NCBI GenBank assembly: GCA_001184395.1 | Contig: LFLF01000005.1 | Location: forward strand, 1-60,819 | Direction: 5' to 3' | DNA: 60,819 bases | Origin: Candidatus Paraburkholderia calva | GTDB lineage: Bacteria > Pseudomonadota > Gammaproteobacteria > Burkholderiales > Burkholderiaceae | Shown: positions 30,819-41,833 of the stretch, one piece after another | Position numbering within the stretch: the first letter of the stretch is position 1 | Layout: every line of letters begins with the position of its first letter | The notes under the pieces: generated by a model | Seen by the model: only the letters and a program-made list of their open reading frames with translations | Told to the model about the DNA's origin: nothing | Database searches by the model: none | Translations under genes and position numbers: made by a program

Positions 30819-31109
30819 TTTTAGGCAGGGTACGCTTGACAGGACGCCTCGATTGTATCGCGAGCGCACGCTCGGCCCGGTTCGCTCAGAATCCTTCCAA
30901 GCCAGCGCTGACACGACGAGCTTTCATCCGGTTGACTGTCGCGTTCCGTGAACGGCCGCACGGCCACGGCGACGAAAGCTCTGCCAAACTCGCGTGCTAA
31001 AATTCTTGATTCGATTTCACCCAAAATGGACTTAAGTCGCCGAGGGTTCCGATCGAGGGCGCATTGTCAAGATGCATCCAGCCGAAGCCGCGACGCAGAC
31101 ACTGATCCG

Positions 31110-33926
31110 ATGACGACCGGTTTCCTTCAGAAGATTTTTGGCAGCCGCAATCAGCGGCTGGTCAAGCAGTACCAAAAGACCGTTGTGGCGATCAACGCCC
31201 TCGAGCCGACCGTCGAGAAATACACGGACGATCAGTTGCGCGCGAAGACGGACGAGTTCCGTCAACGCGTCGCGGGCGGTGAGTTGCTCGATGTGATCCT
31301 TCCCGAAGCGTTCGCCGTGTGCCGCGAAGCCAGCCGGCGCGTGCTGAAGATGCGTCACTTCGACGTCCAGCTCATCGGCGGCATGGTGCTCCATTATGGC
31401 AAGATCGCGGAAATGCGCACGGGCGAGGGCAAGACGCTGGTCGCCACGCTCGCCGTGTATCTGAATGCGCTGTCGGGCCGCGGCGTGCATGTGGTCACGG
31501 TGAACGACTACCTCACACAACGCGACGCCGAATGGATGGCGCGTCTGTACAACTTCCTCGGTCTGTCGTGCGGCGTCAATCTGTCGAACATGCCGCACAA
31601 CCAGAAGCAGGACGCGTACGCGGCCGACATCACCTATGGCACGAACAACGAGTTCGGCTTCGACTATCTGCGCGACAACATGGTTTACGAGACCGATGCG
31701 CGCGTGCAGCGGCCGCTGAACTTTGCCATCATCGATGAAGTGGACTCGATCCTAATAGACGAAGCGCGTACGCCGCTCATCATTTCCGGTCAGGCCGAAG
31801 ATCACACCGACCTATACGTGCGTATGAACGCGCTGCCGCCGCTGCTCGAACAGCAGTTCGGCGAAGAAAAGGCGGACGGCACCGGCGTCGAGAAGCCGGG
31901 CGACTACACGCTGGACGAGAAGGCGCGTCAGGTGTTCCTGACCGAATCGGGCCACGAGAAGGCCGAGCGCTTGCTCGCAGAATGGGGTTTGATCGGCGAA
32001 GGCGAAAGTCTCTACGCGCCGCAAAACATCACGCTGATGCACCACGTGTACGCCGCGCTGCGCGCCCACACGCTGTTCCTGCGCGATCAACATTACGTGG
32101 TGCAGGAAGGCGAAGTCGTCATCGTCGACGAATTCACGGGCCGCATGATGACCGGCCGCCGCTGGTCGGATGGTCTGCATCAGGCTGTGGAAGCGAAAGA
32201 GCACGTAAAGATCCAGAGCGAAAATCAGACGCTCGCGTCGATTACGCTGCAGAATTACTTTCGCATGTACGCGAAGCTGTCCGGCATGACCGGCACGGCG
32301 GACACCGAAGCCTACGAATTCAACGAGATCTACGGTCTCGAAACGGTCGTGATCCCGACCAACCGGCCGCCGAAGCGCATCGACAAGCAGGATCAGATCT
32401 ACAAGACGTCGAAGGAACGCTATGAAGCCGTGATTCGCGATATTCACGAATGTGTGGAGCGTGGTCAGCCGACGCTTGTCGGCACAACTTCGATCGAAGC
32501 GTCTGAATTGCTTTCGAATCTGCTGAGTCAGGTGGGCGTGCGCCACGAAGTGCTCAACGCGAAGCAGCACGCGCGCGAAGCGGCGATCGTCGCGGAAGCA
32601 GGGCGTCCGAGTGTCGTCACCATCGCGACGAACATGGCCGGCCGCGGTACTGACATCGTGCTCGGCGGCAACGTCGAAAAGCAAGCCTCGTTCATCGAAG
32701 CTGACCTGTCGATTCCCGAAGAAGAAAAGGCCGTACGCATCCAGAAGCTGCACGACGAGTGGCAGGAACTGCACGATCACGTGAAGGCGGCGGGCGGCCT
32801 GCATATCATCGGCACCGAACGTCACGAATCGCGCCGGATCGACAACCAGTTGCGCGGCCGCGCGGGCCGTCAGGGCGATCCGGGTTCGTCGCGCTTCTAT
32901 CTGTCGCTGGACGATCCGCTCCTGCGCATTTTCGCGGGCGACCGCGTGCGCGCCATCATGGATCGCCTGAAAATGCCGGAAGGCGAGCCGATCGAAGCGG
33001 GCATGGTCACGCGCTCCATCGAAGGGGCACAGCGCAAGGTCGAAGCGCGCAACTTCGATATCCGCAAGCAACTGCTTGAATACGACGACGTCGCCAACGA
33101 CCAGCGCAAGGTGATCTACCAGCAGCGCAACGAACTGCTCGAAGCGAACGACGTGCAGGAAACCATCGCGGCCATGCGCCAGAGCGTGATCGGCGACGTG
33201 GTGCGCACGTTCGTGCCAGCGGGCAGCATCGAAGAGCAATGGGAAGCGCCGGAACTGGAAGAGGTGCTGCGCAACGAGTGGTCGCTCGACCTCGCGGTGC
33301 AGGAGATGATCAACGAGTCGAACTCGATCGACGCGGAGGAAATCTGCGAAGCCGTGCTCGCCGCCGACGACGAAGCATACGAAGCGAAGGTGGCGATGGT
33401 CGGCCGCGAATCGTTCAGCGCGTTCGAGCGCTCGATCATGCTGCAGACGCTCGATACCCGCTGGCGCGAACATCTCGCCGCGCTCGATCACTTGCGTCAG
33501 GGCATCTATCTGCGCGGCTATGTGCAGAAGAACCCGAAGCAGGAATACAAGCGCGAGGCATTCGAACTGTTCGCCGCCATGCTCGACGCGATCAAGCAGG
33601 AAGTCACGCGTGTCGTGATGAACGTGCAGATCCAGTCGCAGGAACAACTCGAGCAGGCTGCCGAAGAGTTCGAAGAGAAGGGCAGCCATCTCGAGAACGT
33701 GTCGTTCACGTACGCGGACTTCGATGCGCCCGCCGCCGCGCCCACGCCGGGAGCCGCCACGGCCACGGCCGCCGCGCAGATGGTCAATCAGGCGATGGCC
33801 GCCGGCGAGGAAGTCGGCGTCGCGACGCACGCATCGGCGGACGACGTGCCGAAGGTCGGCCGCAACGATCCCTGCCCGTGCAGCAGCGGCAAGAAGTACA
33901 AGAACTGTCACGGCAAGCTGGTGTAA
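31110..33926 (+). CDS. secA: Preprotein translocase ATPase SecA
   Basis: Motor ATPase that drives unfolded proteins through SecYEG. The 938-aa protein is full length. It has Walker A RTGEGKTL at about 102, [14 protein letters not shown] at about 208, the preprotein-crosslinking domain, NBD2 with [13 protein letters not shown] and [10 protein letters not shown], the helical wing, and a C-terminal zinc finger ([13 protein letters not shown]) that binds SecB. ATG 31110 ([12 protein letters not shown]) fits homologs; upstream in-frame codons to 30948 are not part of the family. It is intact. Confidence 0.97.
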   Translation: MTTGFLQKIFGSRNQRLVKQYQKTVVAINALEPTVEKYTDDQLRAKTDEFRQRVAGGELLDVILPEAFAVCREASRRVLKMRHFDVQLIGGMVLHYGKIAEMRTGEGKTLVATLAVYLNALSGRGVHVVTVNDYLTQRDAEWMARLYNFLGLSCGVNLSNMPHNQKQDAYAADITYGTNNEFGFDYLRDNMVYETDARVQRPLNFAIIDEVDSILIDEARTPLIISGQAEDHTDLYVRMNALPPLLEQQFGEEKADGTGVEKPGDYTLDEKARQVFLTESGHEKAERLLAEWGLIGEGESLYAPQNITLMHHVYAALRAHTLFLRDQHYVVQEGEVVIVDEFTGRMMTGRRWSDGLHQAVEAKEHVKIQSENQTLASITLQNYFRMYAKLSGMTGTADTEAYEFNEIYGLETVVIPTNRPPKRIDKQDQIYKTSKERYEAVIRDIHECVERGQPTLVGTTSIEASELLSNLLSQVGVRHEVLNAKQHAREAAIVAEAGRPSVVTIATNMAGRGTDIVLGGNVEKQASFIEADLSIPEEEKAVRIQKLHDEWQELHDHVKAAGGLHIIGTERHESRRIDNQLRGRAGRQGDPGSSRFYLSLDDPLLRIFAGDRVRAIMDRLKMPEGEPIEAGMVTRSIEGAQRKVEARNFDIRKQLLEYDDVANDQRKVIYQQRNELLEANDVQETIAAMRQSVIGDVVRTFVPAGSIEEQWEAPELEEVLRNEWSLDLAVQEMINESNSIDAEEICEAVLAADDEAYEAKVAMVGRESFSAFERSIMLQTLDTRWREHLAALDHLRQGIYLRGYVQKNPKQEYKREAFELFAAMLDAIKQEVTRVVMNVQIQSQEQLEQAAEEFEEKGSHLENVSFTYADFDAPAAAPTPGAATATAAAQMVNQAMAAGEEVGVATHASADDVPKVGRNDPCPCSSGKKYKNCHGKLV

Positions 33927-34110
33927 TCGGTTGTTGACAGAGAGGACGAGCGACGCAGCGATGAGTCGTTTGTTTTTGCAGGTCCCAACGTGGGCGACTC
34001 AGCGTGCCCTGGTATTTCACGGCGTCGCATCGACTTGCCGAGCGACGTCAGTCTTCCATAGCGTGCCGGTTGAATCAGCCGGCATTCGCCACCATCAGCG
34101 AGTCGCGAAC

Positions 34111-35352
34111 ATGGCTGTCAATTTCCCCTCCATCGATCCCGCTAAGCTTCATCCCGTCGCCGGCGTCACGCTCGGCTGGGCCGAGGCGCATATCTGCAAG
34201 CCCAATCGCAAGGACGTGCTCGTTATTCGCGTCGACGAAGGCGCAACGGTCGCGGGCGTGTTTACCCAGAACCGCTTTTGCGCGGCGCCGGTCACTGTCT
34301 GCCGCGAGCATCTCGCGGCGGCTAGCCAAGGCGGCAGGGGCATTCGCGCGCTGGTCGTGAATACCGGCAACGCGAACGCGGGCACGGGCGAGCCGGGCAT
34401 GGTTGTCGCAAAGGAAACGTGCGCGGAACTCGCGCGTCTCGCGGGCCTCGACGCGCAGCAGATCCTGCCGTTCTCGACCGGTGTGATTCTCGAACTGCTG
34501 CCGATCGATCGCCTGAAGGCAGGGCTGCCCGCCGCGCTAGCGAACCAGCAGGCCGTGCACTGGTTCGATGCCGCGCAAGCCATCATGACCACCGACACGC
34601 TGCCAAAGGCATCGTCGCGGCAGGTCACGATCGATGGCCACACGGTCACGATGTCGGGCATCAGCAAGGGCGCGGGCATGATCAAGCCGAACATGGCGAC
34701 CATGCTTGGCTTCCTAGCGTTCGACGCGAAGGTCGTGCAGCCGGTGCTCGACGAACTGGTGAAGCATGTTGCGGATTGCTCGTTCAACTGCATCACCATC
34801 GATGGCGATACTTCGACCAACGATTCGTTCATCCTCATCGCATCGGGCAAGTCGAGCCTGCCGGCAATCGTCTCGACGGACTCGCCCACCTACACCGCGC
34901 TGCGCGACGCAGTCACCGAAACCGCGCAGGAACTGGCGCAGCTCATCGTGCGCGACGGCGAAGGCGCGACGAAGTTCATGACCGTCACGGTCGAAGGCGG
35001 CAAGGACGTCGCGGAATGCCGTCAGATCGCGTACGCCATCGGCCATTCGCCGCTCGTGAAGACCGCGTTCTACGCCTCGGATCCCAACCTCGGCCGCATT
35101 CTAGCGGCGATCGGCTATGCGGGCGTGACGGACCTCGACGTCGGCAAGATCGATCTGTATCTGGACGACGTGCTGGTTGCGAAGGTGGGCGGCCGCAATC
35201 CCGACTACAAGGAAGAAGCCGGCCAGCGCGTGATGAAGAAGAGCGAAATCCTCATCCGCGTCGTGCTCGGCCGTGGCAATGCGCAGGCCACCGTCTGGAC
35301 CTGCGATCTTTCGCACGACTACGTGAGCATCAACGCCGACTACCGTTCGTAA
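34111..35352 (+). CDS. argJ: Bifunctional glutamate N-acetyltransferase / ornithine acetyltransferase
   Basis: Runs the cyclic arginine pathway: it transfers acetyl from N-acetylornithine to glutamate and can also use acetyl-CoA. The 413-aa precursor self-cleaves before the Thr in [10 protein letters not shown] (about 197) into alpha and beta chains; the [14 protein letters not shown] motif is perfect. Other family motifs are [24 protein letters not shown] and [12 protein letters not shown] 34111 ([10 protein letters not shown]) is chosen over in-frame upstream codons that would extend into the secA 3' region. Confidence 0.95.
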   Translation: MAVNFPSIDPAKLHPVAGVTLGWAEAHICKPNRKDVLVIRVDEGATVAGVFTQNRFCAAPVTVCREHLAAASQGGRGIRALVVNTGNANAGTGEPGMVVAKETCAELARLAGLDAQQILPFSTGVILELLPIDRLKAGLPAALANQQAVHWFDAAQAIMTTDTLPKASSRQVTIDGHTVTMSGISKGAGMIKPNMATMLGFLAFDAKVVQPVLDELVKHVADCSFNCITIDGDTSTNDSFILIASGKSSLPAIVSTDSPTYTALRDAVTETAQELAQLIVRDGEGATKFMTVTVEGGKDVAECRQIAYAIGHSPLVKTAFYASDPNLGRILAAIGYAGVTDLDVGKIDLYLDDVLVAKVGGRNPDYKEEAGQRVMKKSEILIRVVLGRGNAQATVWTCDLSHDYVSINADYRS

Positions 35353-35370
35353 GCGGCGGTGTGCAAACAC

Positions 35371-36252
35371 ATGAACATGGATAAGCTCGAACAATTTCTC
35401 ACGCGCGCCGAAGCGGTCCTGGCACGCATCGAAGGCATGTTGCCGCCGGCGGCGTCCGATATCGACTGGGAATCCGCGGTGGCGTTTCGCTGGCGCAAGC
35501 GGCAGGAGCGCGGCTTCCTGCAACCGGTGACGGCCATTTCGCGCATCGCGCTGGACGACTTGCAGAACATCGATCGCCAGAAAGGCCTGATCGAGCAGAA
35601 CACGAAGCAGTTCGTGAAGAAGCAACCCGCCAACAACGTGCTGCTGACCGGCGCGCGCGGCACCGGCAAATCGTCGCTGATCAAGGCGTGCCTCAACGCG
35701 TATTCGAAGGACGGCCTGCGTCTGATCGAAGTGGACAAGGAGGACCTGCACGATCTCGGCGATATTGTCGATCTGATTTCGGCGTGCCCGGAACGCTTCA
35801 TCGTGTTCTGCGACGACCTCTCTTTCGAGGAAGGCGAGTCGGGTTACAAGGCGCTCAAAGTCGCGCTTGACGGTTCGATCACCGCGCAGTCGGACAACGT
35901 GCTGATCTACGCGACGTCGAATCGCCGTCATCTGTTGCCCGAGTACATGAGCGACAACGAGACATACAAGCACACGTCCGACGGCGAGATTCATCCGGGC
36001 GAAGTCGTCGAGGAGAAGATTTCACTGTCCGAGCGCTTTGGCTTGTGGGTGAGCTTTTATCCGTTCAAGCAGGACGACTATCTGTCGATTGTTGACCATT
36101 GGCTCAAGCATTTCGGCTGCGATGACGCCGAGATCGAAAGCGCGCGCGGTGGTGCCCTCGTGTGGGCGCTGGAGCGCGGCTCGTGTTCGGGCCGGGTCGC
36201 GTGGCAGTTCGCGCGCGACTGGTCGGGCCGCAAGACGGGGCCGGCGGCATGA
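35371..36252 (+). CDS. DUF815-family AAA+ ATPase
   Basis: A 293-aa P-loop ATPase of the DUF815 family, whose cellular role is not established. Walker A is LLTGARGTGKSSLI at about 90-103, a Walker B-like stretch is RFIVFCDDLSF, and a sensor-like YATSNRRHLLPEYM follows. ATG 35371 (MNMDKLEQF) or 35377 may be the start; no strong ribosome site decides. It lies between argJ and mutT and overlaps mutT by 4 bp, so it is probably co-transcribed with them. Confidence 0.88.
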   Translation: MNMDKLEQFLTRAEAVLARIEGMLPPAASDIDWESAVAFRWRKRQERGFLQPVTAISRIALDDLQNIDRQKGLIEQNTKQFVKKQPANNVLLTGARGTGKSSLIKACLNAYSKDGLRLIEVDKEDLHDLGDIVDLISACPERFIVFCDDLSFEEGESGYKALKVALDGSITAQSDNVLIYATSNRRHLLPEYMSDNETYKHTSDGEIHPGEVVEEKISLSERFGLWVSFYPFKQDDYLSIVDHWLKHFGCDDAEIESARGGALVWALERGSCSGRVAWQFARDWSGRKTGPAA

Positions 36253-36680
36253 GCGGCGGTTCGGGCGATCTCGCACCCGATGGCCGCAAGGTGACCGAAG
36301 TGGCCATCGGCGTGATGGTGCAGAACGACGGCCGCTATCTGCTCGCGCAACGTCCGGCGGGCAAGCCGTACGAAGGCTACTGGGAATTCCCGGGTGGCAA
36401 GCTGGAAGCGGGCGAGAGCATCGAGGCGGCGCTCGGACGTGAGCTGCACGAGGAACTGGGCATCGACGTCACCGCGTGCGAACTCTGGCGCACGCTCGAG
36501 CATGACTATCCGCATGCCTATGTGCGGCTGTTTTTCTGCAAGGTGACGAAGTGGAAAGGGGAACCGCTCGGCCGCGAAGGCCAGGCGATTGCGTGGCAGA
36601 CGCTGCCCGTGGATGTCGTGCCGCTGTTGCCCGCGGCAATTCCGATTCTCGAATGGCTCGAAGGGGAAACGCGCGAATAA
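36249..36680 (+). CDS. mutT: NUDIX hydrolase, MutT-type
   Basis: Hydrolyses oxidised nucleotides such as 8-oxo-dGTP to prevent mutation. The 143-aa protein has a clear Nudix box, GGKLEAGESIEAALGRELHE followed by ELGI. The N-terminal strand is VTEVAIGVMVQNDGRYLLAQRP. ATG 36249 overlaps the stop of the DUF815 gene. It may matter for mutation spectrum in an eroding genome, and it appears intact. Confidence 0.85.
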   Translation: MSGGSGDLAPDGRKVTEVAIGVMVQNDGRYLLAQRPAGKPYEGYWEFPGGKLEAGESIEAALGRELHEELGIDVTACELWRTLEHDYPHAYVRLFFCKVTKWKGEPLGREGQAIAWQTLPVDVVPLLPAAIPILEWLEGETRE

Positions 36681-36683
36681 GCC

Positions 36684-36875
36684 CTAGTTCAGGCCGCCGC
36701 TCGAGTCATCGTCCGGCGGCGTTTCCTGCGGATTACCTTCGATACGATACTTCTCGGTTGCCCACGCACCGAGATCGATTTGCTTGCAGCGCTCTGAGCA
36801 GAACGGTCGGAAAGGGTTTTCCGGGACCCAGCGGACATCCTTGCTGCAAGTCGGACATTTGACGACAGTGGTCAT
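36684..36875 (-). CDS. yacG: DNA gyrase inhibitor YacG
   Basis: A 63-aa zinc-binding protein that in E. coli binds GyrB and inhibits gyrase. The four-Cys zinc site is [12 protein letters not shown] and [15 protein letters not shown]; the tail is acidic. It is convergent with mutT (3-bp gap), downstream of zapD and coaE as is usual in this group. Confidence 0.92.
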   Translation of the reverse strand: MTTVVKCPTCSKDVRWVPENPFRPFCSERCKQIDLGAWATEKYRIEGNPQETPPDDDSSGGLN

Positions 36876-36949
36876 GACAGTGACGATTTGAGACGGCTAT
36901 TGCCGCTATTTGACCACATGAGGCCCAATCATTCAGGCTGCCCGGCGGG

Positions 36950-37705
36950 TCAAAGGCTGCAAAGCGTCAGATGAAACGGTACGTCGATGGCGACGGCGCG
37001 CGGTTTCAGGTCTCCGTCCTGTATGGTGAAGCGTACCCACAGCATGTATTTGTTGGCGCTGGCTTCGGGAATGACGCCCACTTCGGGCGATACGCGCACC
37101 TGCATCAATTGATACGTTCTGCCGGATAGCATCTGCTGATAGCTACCCTGCATCGCCATGACTTTCGACGCCTGACCCGATTCGCGCGCGAGACGCAGCA
37201 CGATGGCGGCTGCATCGCGCAGGGACAGCATGGGCGTGACCCACTTGGCGATGTCCTGACGACGCTCTTCCACCGGCAATTGCTGCCACGCGTAGTACGA
37301 TGGCAGATCGAACTTGCAGGTGCCACCGGGGATGATGGTGCGGCTGCGGATGCTCGACAGCCATTCGTTGTCCGAGAGATGCTGCCCGGTTTTGCCGTGC
37401 ATGTCGCCGAGACCGGCGAGCGTCTGCTCGATCTCGCCGAGCACGGCCTCGAGCGCGTCCTGCTCGATGCCGGGATTGCCGCGGAACGGCGCAAGCGTCT
37501 GGCGCTGACGCTCCAGTTCCTTCATGAGATCGGCTTTGAGATCCGTGCGACCGGCGACTTCCGCGATTTCGAAGAGCGTCGTGAGCGCGACGTGATGCTC
37601 GCGGGCGTCTTCCCGAGTCAGAAAGAACGTGAAGCGCTCGAACAGATCTTCGAGGCGCAGCAGCGTTCGGATTCGCTCGTTGAAGGGATACTCGTAAAGG
37701 ATCAA
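36950..37705 (-). CDS. zapD: Cell division protein ZapD
   Basis: Cytoplasmic Z-ring-associated protein that crosslinks FtsZ filaments by binding the FtsZ C-terminal peptide. The 251-aa protein begins [20 protein letters not shown], the family signature, and contains [17 protein letters not shown] in the middle. Starts a few codons upstream are possible. It completes the division set with the ftsZ gene at 27073. Confidence 0.93.
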   Translation of the reverse strand: MILYEYPFNERIRTLLRLEDLFERFTFFLTREDAREHHVALTTLFEIAEVAGRTDLKADLMKELERQRQTLAPFRGNPGIEQDALEAVLGEIEQTLAGLGDMHGKTGQHLSDNEWLSSIRSRTIIPGGTCKFDLPSYYAWQQLPVEERRQDIAKWVTPMLSLRDAAAIVLRLARESGQASKVMAMQGSYQQMLSGRTYQLMQVRVSPEVGVIPEASANKYMLWVRFTIQDGDLKPRAVAIDVPFHLTLCSL

Positions 37706-37873
37706 GCGCGCGCCTCGAAAAGGGTCATTGCTTCCATGAGCGGAAGTGAAGACATTCTAATGCCGCATGCTGACCCTAGCAAATCGGGCGCAAATTGCGT
37801 CCGATTGAGCGTTTTCAATGCAAAAAGCGGAACTTTTTTTGGCGTTTCAGCGCTTGCCGTGCGATGCCACTCT

Positions 37874-38479
37874 TCAGACAGAAGCGAGTTCGAGATAGCG
37901 CGCATGCAATGCATCCACTTCGCGCGCGAGCGATTCGAGCGTCGAGGTGTCGTCGTTGACGACGATATCGTTTGCCGCGGCGAGACGCGCCTCGCGTGAC
38001 GCCTGCTTCGCGATGATCGCCAGCACCTGTTCGCGTGAGAAGTCGTTGCGTCGGATCACCCGCGCGATCTGCGTCTCGACCGGACAATCCACCACCAGCA
38101 CGCGCGACACGCGGTTCGACCAGTTGCACGATTCGACCAGCAGCGGCACCACGACGATGTGATACGTGCCGCCCGCCGCATGCCGTTGCCGCTCGGTTTC
38201 GGCGCGGATCAGCGGATGAACGATGGCTTCGAGGCGTGCTTGGGCCGTGTCGTCGGTGAATACGAGTTCACGCATTCGGGCGCGGTTCAGCGCGCCGCTC
38301 GCCGCGACGAATTCAGGGCCGAATTCGCTTGCGATGAGGGGCATCGCGACGCCTTCGGGCGCCGTTACCTGATGCGCGATGAGATCCGTATCGACGAGCG
38401 GCACGCCGCGCGCCGCGAACATGTCCGCGACGGTGCTCTTGCCGCTGCCGATTCCGCCCGTCAGACCGATGCTGAACAT
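37874..38479 (-). CDS. coaE: Dephospho-CoA kinase
   Basis: Catalyses the last step of coenzyme A synthesis. The 201-aa protein has the P-loop [14 protein letters not shown] at the N-terminus, the lid region and a [10 protein letters not shown] substrate motif. It lies downstream of pilD (25-bp gap) and upstream of zapD on the same strand, and it is intact. Confidence 0.94.
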   Translation of the reverse strand: MFSIGLTGGIGSGKSTVADMFAARGVPLVDTDLIAHQVTAPEGVAMPLIASEFGPEFVAASGALNRARMRELVFTDDTAQARLEAIVHPLIRAETERQRHAAGGTYHIVVVPLLVESCNWSNRVSRVLVVDCPVETQIARVIRRNDFSREQVLAIIAKQASREARLAAANDIVVNDDTSTLESLAREVDALHARYLELASV

Positions 38480-38504
38480 CCGGTGCTCCTCTCTTCAATC
38501 TCAA

Positions 38505-39338
38505 TCATCCGAACAGCGAATAAAGCGGTGTGCCGATAAAGAGCGTGATGACGCCACCTGCCGCGAGAAACGGCCCGAACGGCAGCGGCTCCTCGAAGCG
38601 CATGCGTCCGCGCCAGGTCGCGAGTAAGCCGACCAGCGCGCCTGCCACTGCCGAGATGAGCATGACCTGCGCCAGCGCCGCCCAGCCGAGCCACGCGCCG
38701 AGCGCCGCGAACAGCTTGAAGTCGCCGTAGCCCATGCCTTCGACTCCGCGCGCGAGCTTGAAGAGCCAGTATACGGACCACAGGAACAGATAGCCCGCGA
38801 CCGCGCCCGCGACGGCGTCATGCAGCGTGGCAAAGCCGATGTCGCTGTAATTGACGATGAGGCCGGCCCAGAGCAGCGGTAGTGTCAGCACATCCGGAAG
38901 ATAGCGCGTGTCGAAGTCGATCAGGGCGGCGGCGAGCAGCGTCGCGCACAGGCCGAAAGCGGCGAGCGCGGGCCAGTTCGGTCCGTACGCATAGAGCGAC
39001 AGTGCGGCGAGCGCGCTGCTCGCCAGCTCGATCGACGGATAACGCAGGCTCACGCGCGCGCCGCACGAGGTGCACTTGCCGCGCCGCACGAGGTAACTGA
39101 TGACGGGAATGTTTTCCCACGTACGCAATACGTGGCCGCAATGCGGACACGCGCTGCGCGGGACCGCGAGATTGAAGCGCTCGGGATAGCCGTCGGTGGC
39201 GGTTTTGGGCGCGTCAGGAAAGGCCGCGTCGACTTCGGTGCGCCATGCGCGCTCAAGGATCACCGGCAGGCGGTGTACGACGACTGACAGAAAGCTGCCG
39301 ATTACCAGCCCGAAGACGATCGCGAACGCATACTGCAC
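38505..39338 (-). CDS. pilD: Prepilin peptidase PilD
   Basis: Inner-membrane aspartyl protease and N-methylase that processes type IV pilins and type II secretion pseudopilins. The 277-aa frame has GSFLSVVVHRLP in the first membrane segment, a four-Cys zinc site (CPHCG and CTSCG), the first catalytic Asp motif IDFDTRYLPD and the second GMGYGDFK. GTG 39338 is the first usable start. The frame stays open about 40 codons upstream, where homologs begin, but an ATA (39114-39116 relative to that extension) stands where ATG would be expected. Its partners pilB and pilC are dead. Confidence 0.85.
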   Translation of the reverse strand: MQYAFAIVFGLVIGSFLSVVVHRLPVILERAWRTEVDAAFPDAPKTATDGYPERFNLAVPRSACPHCGHVLRTWENIPVISYLVRRGKCTSCGARVSLRYPSIELASSALAALSLYAYGPNWPALAAFGLCATLLAAALIDFDTRYLPDVLTLPLLWAGLIVNYSDIGFATLHDAVAGAVAGYLFLWSVYWLFKLARGVEGMGYGDFKLFAALGAWLGWAALAQVMLISAVAGALVGLLATWRGRMRFEEPLPFGPFLAAGGVITLFIGTPLYSLFG

Positions 39339-39458
39339 GCCGACGGGCAGCAGCGCGAACGCCTCGCCGTATCGGCTCGCGAGATGGACAGCGGACGGAT
39401 TGAACGAAGGCTGTATGGTCGTGGAACTGGTGTGGAACTGAGGTTGTGGCCCGCGATG

Positions 39459-40647
39459 CTACACCACGTTGCCGAGCTGAATGATGGGAAGATACATCGC
39501 GACGACGAGCCCGCCCACGAGCGCGCCCAGCAAGGTGATGACGATCGGTTCGCACAGACTCGCGAAGCTGCCGATGCGTTTGTCCACCTGACGGTTGGCG
39601 AGTGTTGCGAGGTCAAAGAGCATGGCGTCGAGCGAGCCGGATTCCTCGGCGACCGCGCTCGGCTGCACCACGTCGTGCGGGAAGCAGCCGAGCGCACGCA
39701 TGGCGGCGGCGAGGCGTTCGCCGTTGTGCAGACGGCGGCGATCTCGACGGTTGCGTGATCGAAGACGCGGTTGCCGGTCGCTTGCGTGAGGGAATCGAAG
39801 GCATCAGAAAGGGATGTGCCCGCGGCGAGCAGCGTGCCGAGCGCGCGGCTCCAGCGCACCACCGCGAGCGAACGCAGCAGCTTTCCCGCGAGCGGCAGTT
39901 GACGCGCGAGACGGTTGGCTCGTTCGCGCGCGCCGGGCGATTGCTTCAGTTGCCGCGCGATGATGAGCGCGATGCCCGCGCACACCGCGACGAAAGACAG
40001 CGCGTACCGAGCGACCGCGTCCGAGAGCGCGAGCACGAAGCGCGTCGGCGCGGGGAGTGCCGCACCGAAGCCGTCGAAGATCGTCTTGAAGGTGGGCACC
40101 ACACCGATCAGCAGGCCTGCCGTGATCGGGAGCGACAGCAGCACCGTGACCGGATAGGTCAGCGCGGCGCGCAGCTTCGCGCGTTGCGACGCTGCGCGTT
40201 CGCGGTTGTCGGCTAGGCGCGCGAGCACGGCCGGCAGCGCGCCCGCCACTTCGCCGACCGAGACGAGCTGACAATACCGCGCGCCGAACGACCCGGGATG
40301 CCGCGCCAGCGCTTGCGAAAATAGCGCGCCCTGCACGATATCGCGTGCGACGGCGCGCAGGATGCGCGGCAATCCGCGCCGTGCGCTGGAATCAGCGAGC
40401 ATGTCGAGGGCGCCTGCCAGCGGCAGCCCAGCGCGCAGCAAGCCGGCGAGTTGCCGCGTGAAGACGGTGACATCGTATGCGGCCGCCTTCGGCGGCGGCG
40501 CGGCACCCATCGCTTCGAGTTCGAGGACAATCACGCCCAGGCGCTTGAGCGCTGCGCGCGTCTGCGGCGATCAGCTCGCCGCGCTTGTCCGTGCCTTCAG
40601 CATCCACGCCACGCGAAGTGCGTTTGGAACGCTTCGGCCTGCATCAT
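39459..40647 (-). pseudogene. pilC: Type IV pilus / type II secretion inner-membrane protein PilC, frameshifted
   Basis: PilC (GspF family) is the membrane platform of the pilus motor. The start MMQAEAFQTHFAWRG (40647) overlaps the pilB stop. The frame breaks within 20 codons (continuing VDAEGTDKRGELIAADARS), again before IVLELEAMGAAPPP at about 40534, and again near 39735 after FDHATVEIAA. The C-terminus (CFPHDVVQPSAVAEESGSL ... AMYLPIIQLGNVV) is complete in the last frame. Both GspF repeats are recognisable, so the decay is by small indels. Confidence 0.9.
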
Positions 40648-41763
40648 GCGATCTCCGTTGCTTCGTCGGCCTCGGCGACGCTCGTTATGCCTTCGCGCAC
40701 GCGCAGATAGGCGGTGTCGTGCAAGCTCGGCATGCCTTCGCTCTGGGCGAGCCACGAGATTTCGTGCGTTGCCGCGCGCGACGATCAGTTCGCGCAGGGC
40801 GTCGGACACCGGCATCAACTGATGCACGCCGATACGCACGCGATACCCGATGCCGTGACACGCCGGACATCCTCGCAGCACGCCTGGCACAGCTTGCGCA
40901 CGAGCCGTTGCGCCGTGACCAGCCGCAGCGCCGACGCGAGGTTATACGGCGCCACGCCGATATCGGTCAGCCGCGCGATGGCGGCAGGCGCATCGTTCGT
41001 ATGCAGCGTCGAGAGCACCAGATGGCTGGTTTGAGCGGCCTTCACGGCGACGTCGGCGGTTCGGTGTCACGGATTTCGCCGACCATGATGACGTCCGGAT
41101 CCTGCCGCATGAACGCGCGCAGCGCCACGGCGAAATTCAGCCCTGCTTTTTCGCGCACGCTGACCTGATTGATGCCGGCGAGCTGAATTTCAGCGGGATC
41201 TTCGACCGAACAGACGTTGCGCGCGTCCGCGTTGAGCATTTGCAGGAAGCAGTAAAGAGAGAGCGTCTTGCCGCTGCCAGTCGGACCGGTCACCAGCACG
41301 AGGCCGTGCGGCGCGCGAATGCGCCTCGACGATGCCGCTCTGCCGCGCATCCAGCCCGAGCGCGCTTAGCGACAGATCGGACGACAAGGCGTCCAGCCGG
41401 CGCAGCACTAGCCACTAGCTTTTCGCCGAACAATGTGGACAGCGAATTCACGCGATAGTTGCCGACGCGCGCTCCCGGCAGCGTCAGGCGCAGGCGGCCG
41501 TCCTGCGGCACGCGCCGCTCGGCGATGTCTATGCGCGCCAGCACCTTGATGCGCGTGACGAACGCATCGTGCAGATGAGGCGGCGGATGACGCAGCACGT
41601 GCAGCGCGCCATTCACGCGCAAGCGGATGCGCCAGTCGTGCTCGGACGGCTCGATATGGATATCGGATGCGTCGCGTGCGGCGGCTTCGCGCAAGGTGTC
41701 GGTGAGCAGCGAGACGGCGGGCGCGTCGTTGCCGGATGCGGTGATGAAAGCGGCGGAGTTCAT
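40644..41763 (-). pseudogene. pilB: Type IV pilus / type II secretion ATPase PilB, frameshifted
   Basis: PilB/GspE is the hexameric extension motor. Fragments in order are MNSAAFITASGNDAP with DASDIHIEPSEHDWRIRLR and RRVPQDGRLRL (to about 41430), the Walker [13 protein letters not shown], the Asp box SVEDPAEIQ, the Walker [15 protein letters not shown], the His box STLHTNDA, and a zinc-ribbon trace (CQACCEDVR, CPACHG). The stop is in ITSVAEADEATEIA. They lie in at least four frames, so the gene is dead. Confidence 0.9.
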
Positions 41764-41833
41764 GTGGTGGCCATCGAAGTCGAGTTGCTTCGATCATTGC
41801 GCCGGCCGTCATTCAGCCGAATTGCAAGGCGAT

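Noticed and set aside
31812..33911. 699-codon open frame antisense to secA
   Set aside because: High GC leaves long antisense frames without stops opposite genuine genes. Its composition (Arg, His, Asp rich) is that of a codon shadow, and secA is unmistakable.
34111..35352. Longer argJ starting within the secA 3' end
   Set aside because: The upstream in-frame residues do not resemble ArgJ, and [10 protein letters not shown] matches the family start.
40644..41763. pilB fragments as separate small genes
   Set aside because: The pieces line up end to end with one GspE/PilB protein across several frames, so they are parts of one broken gene.
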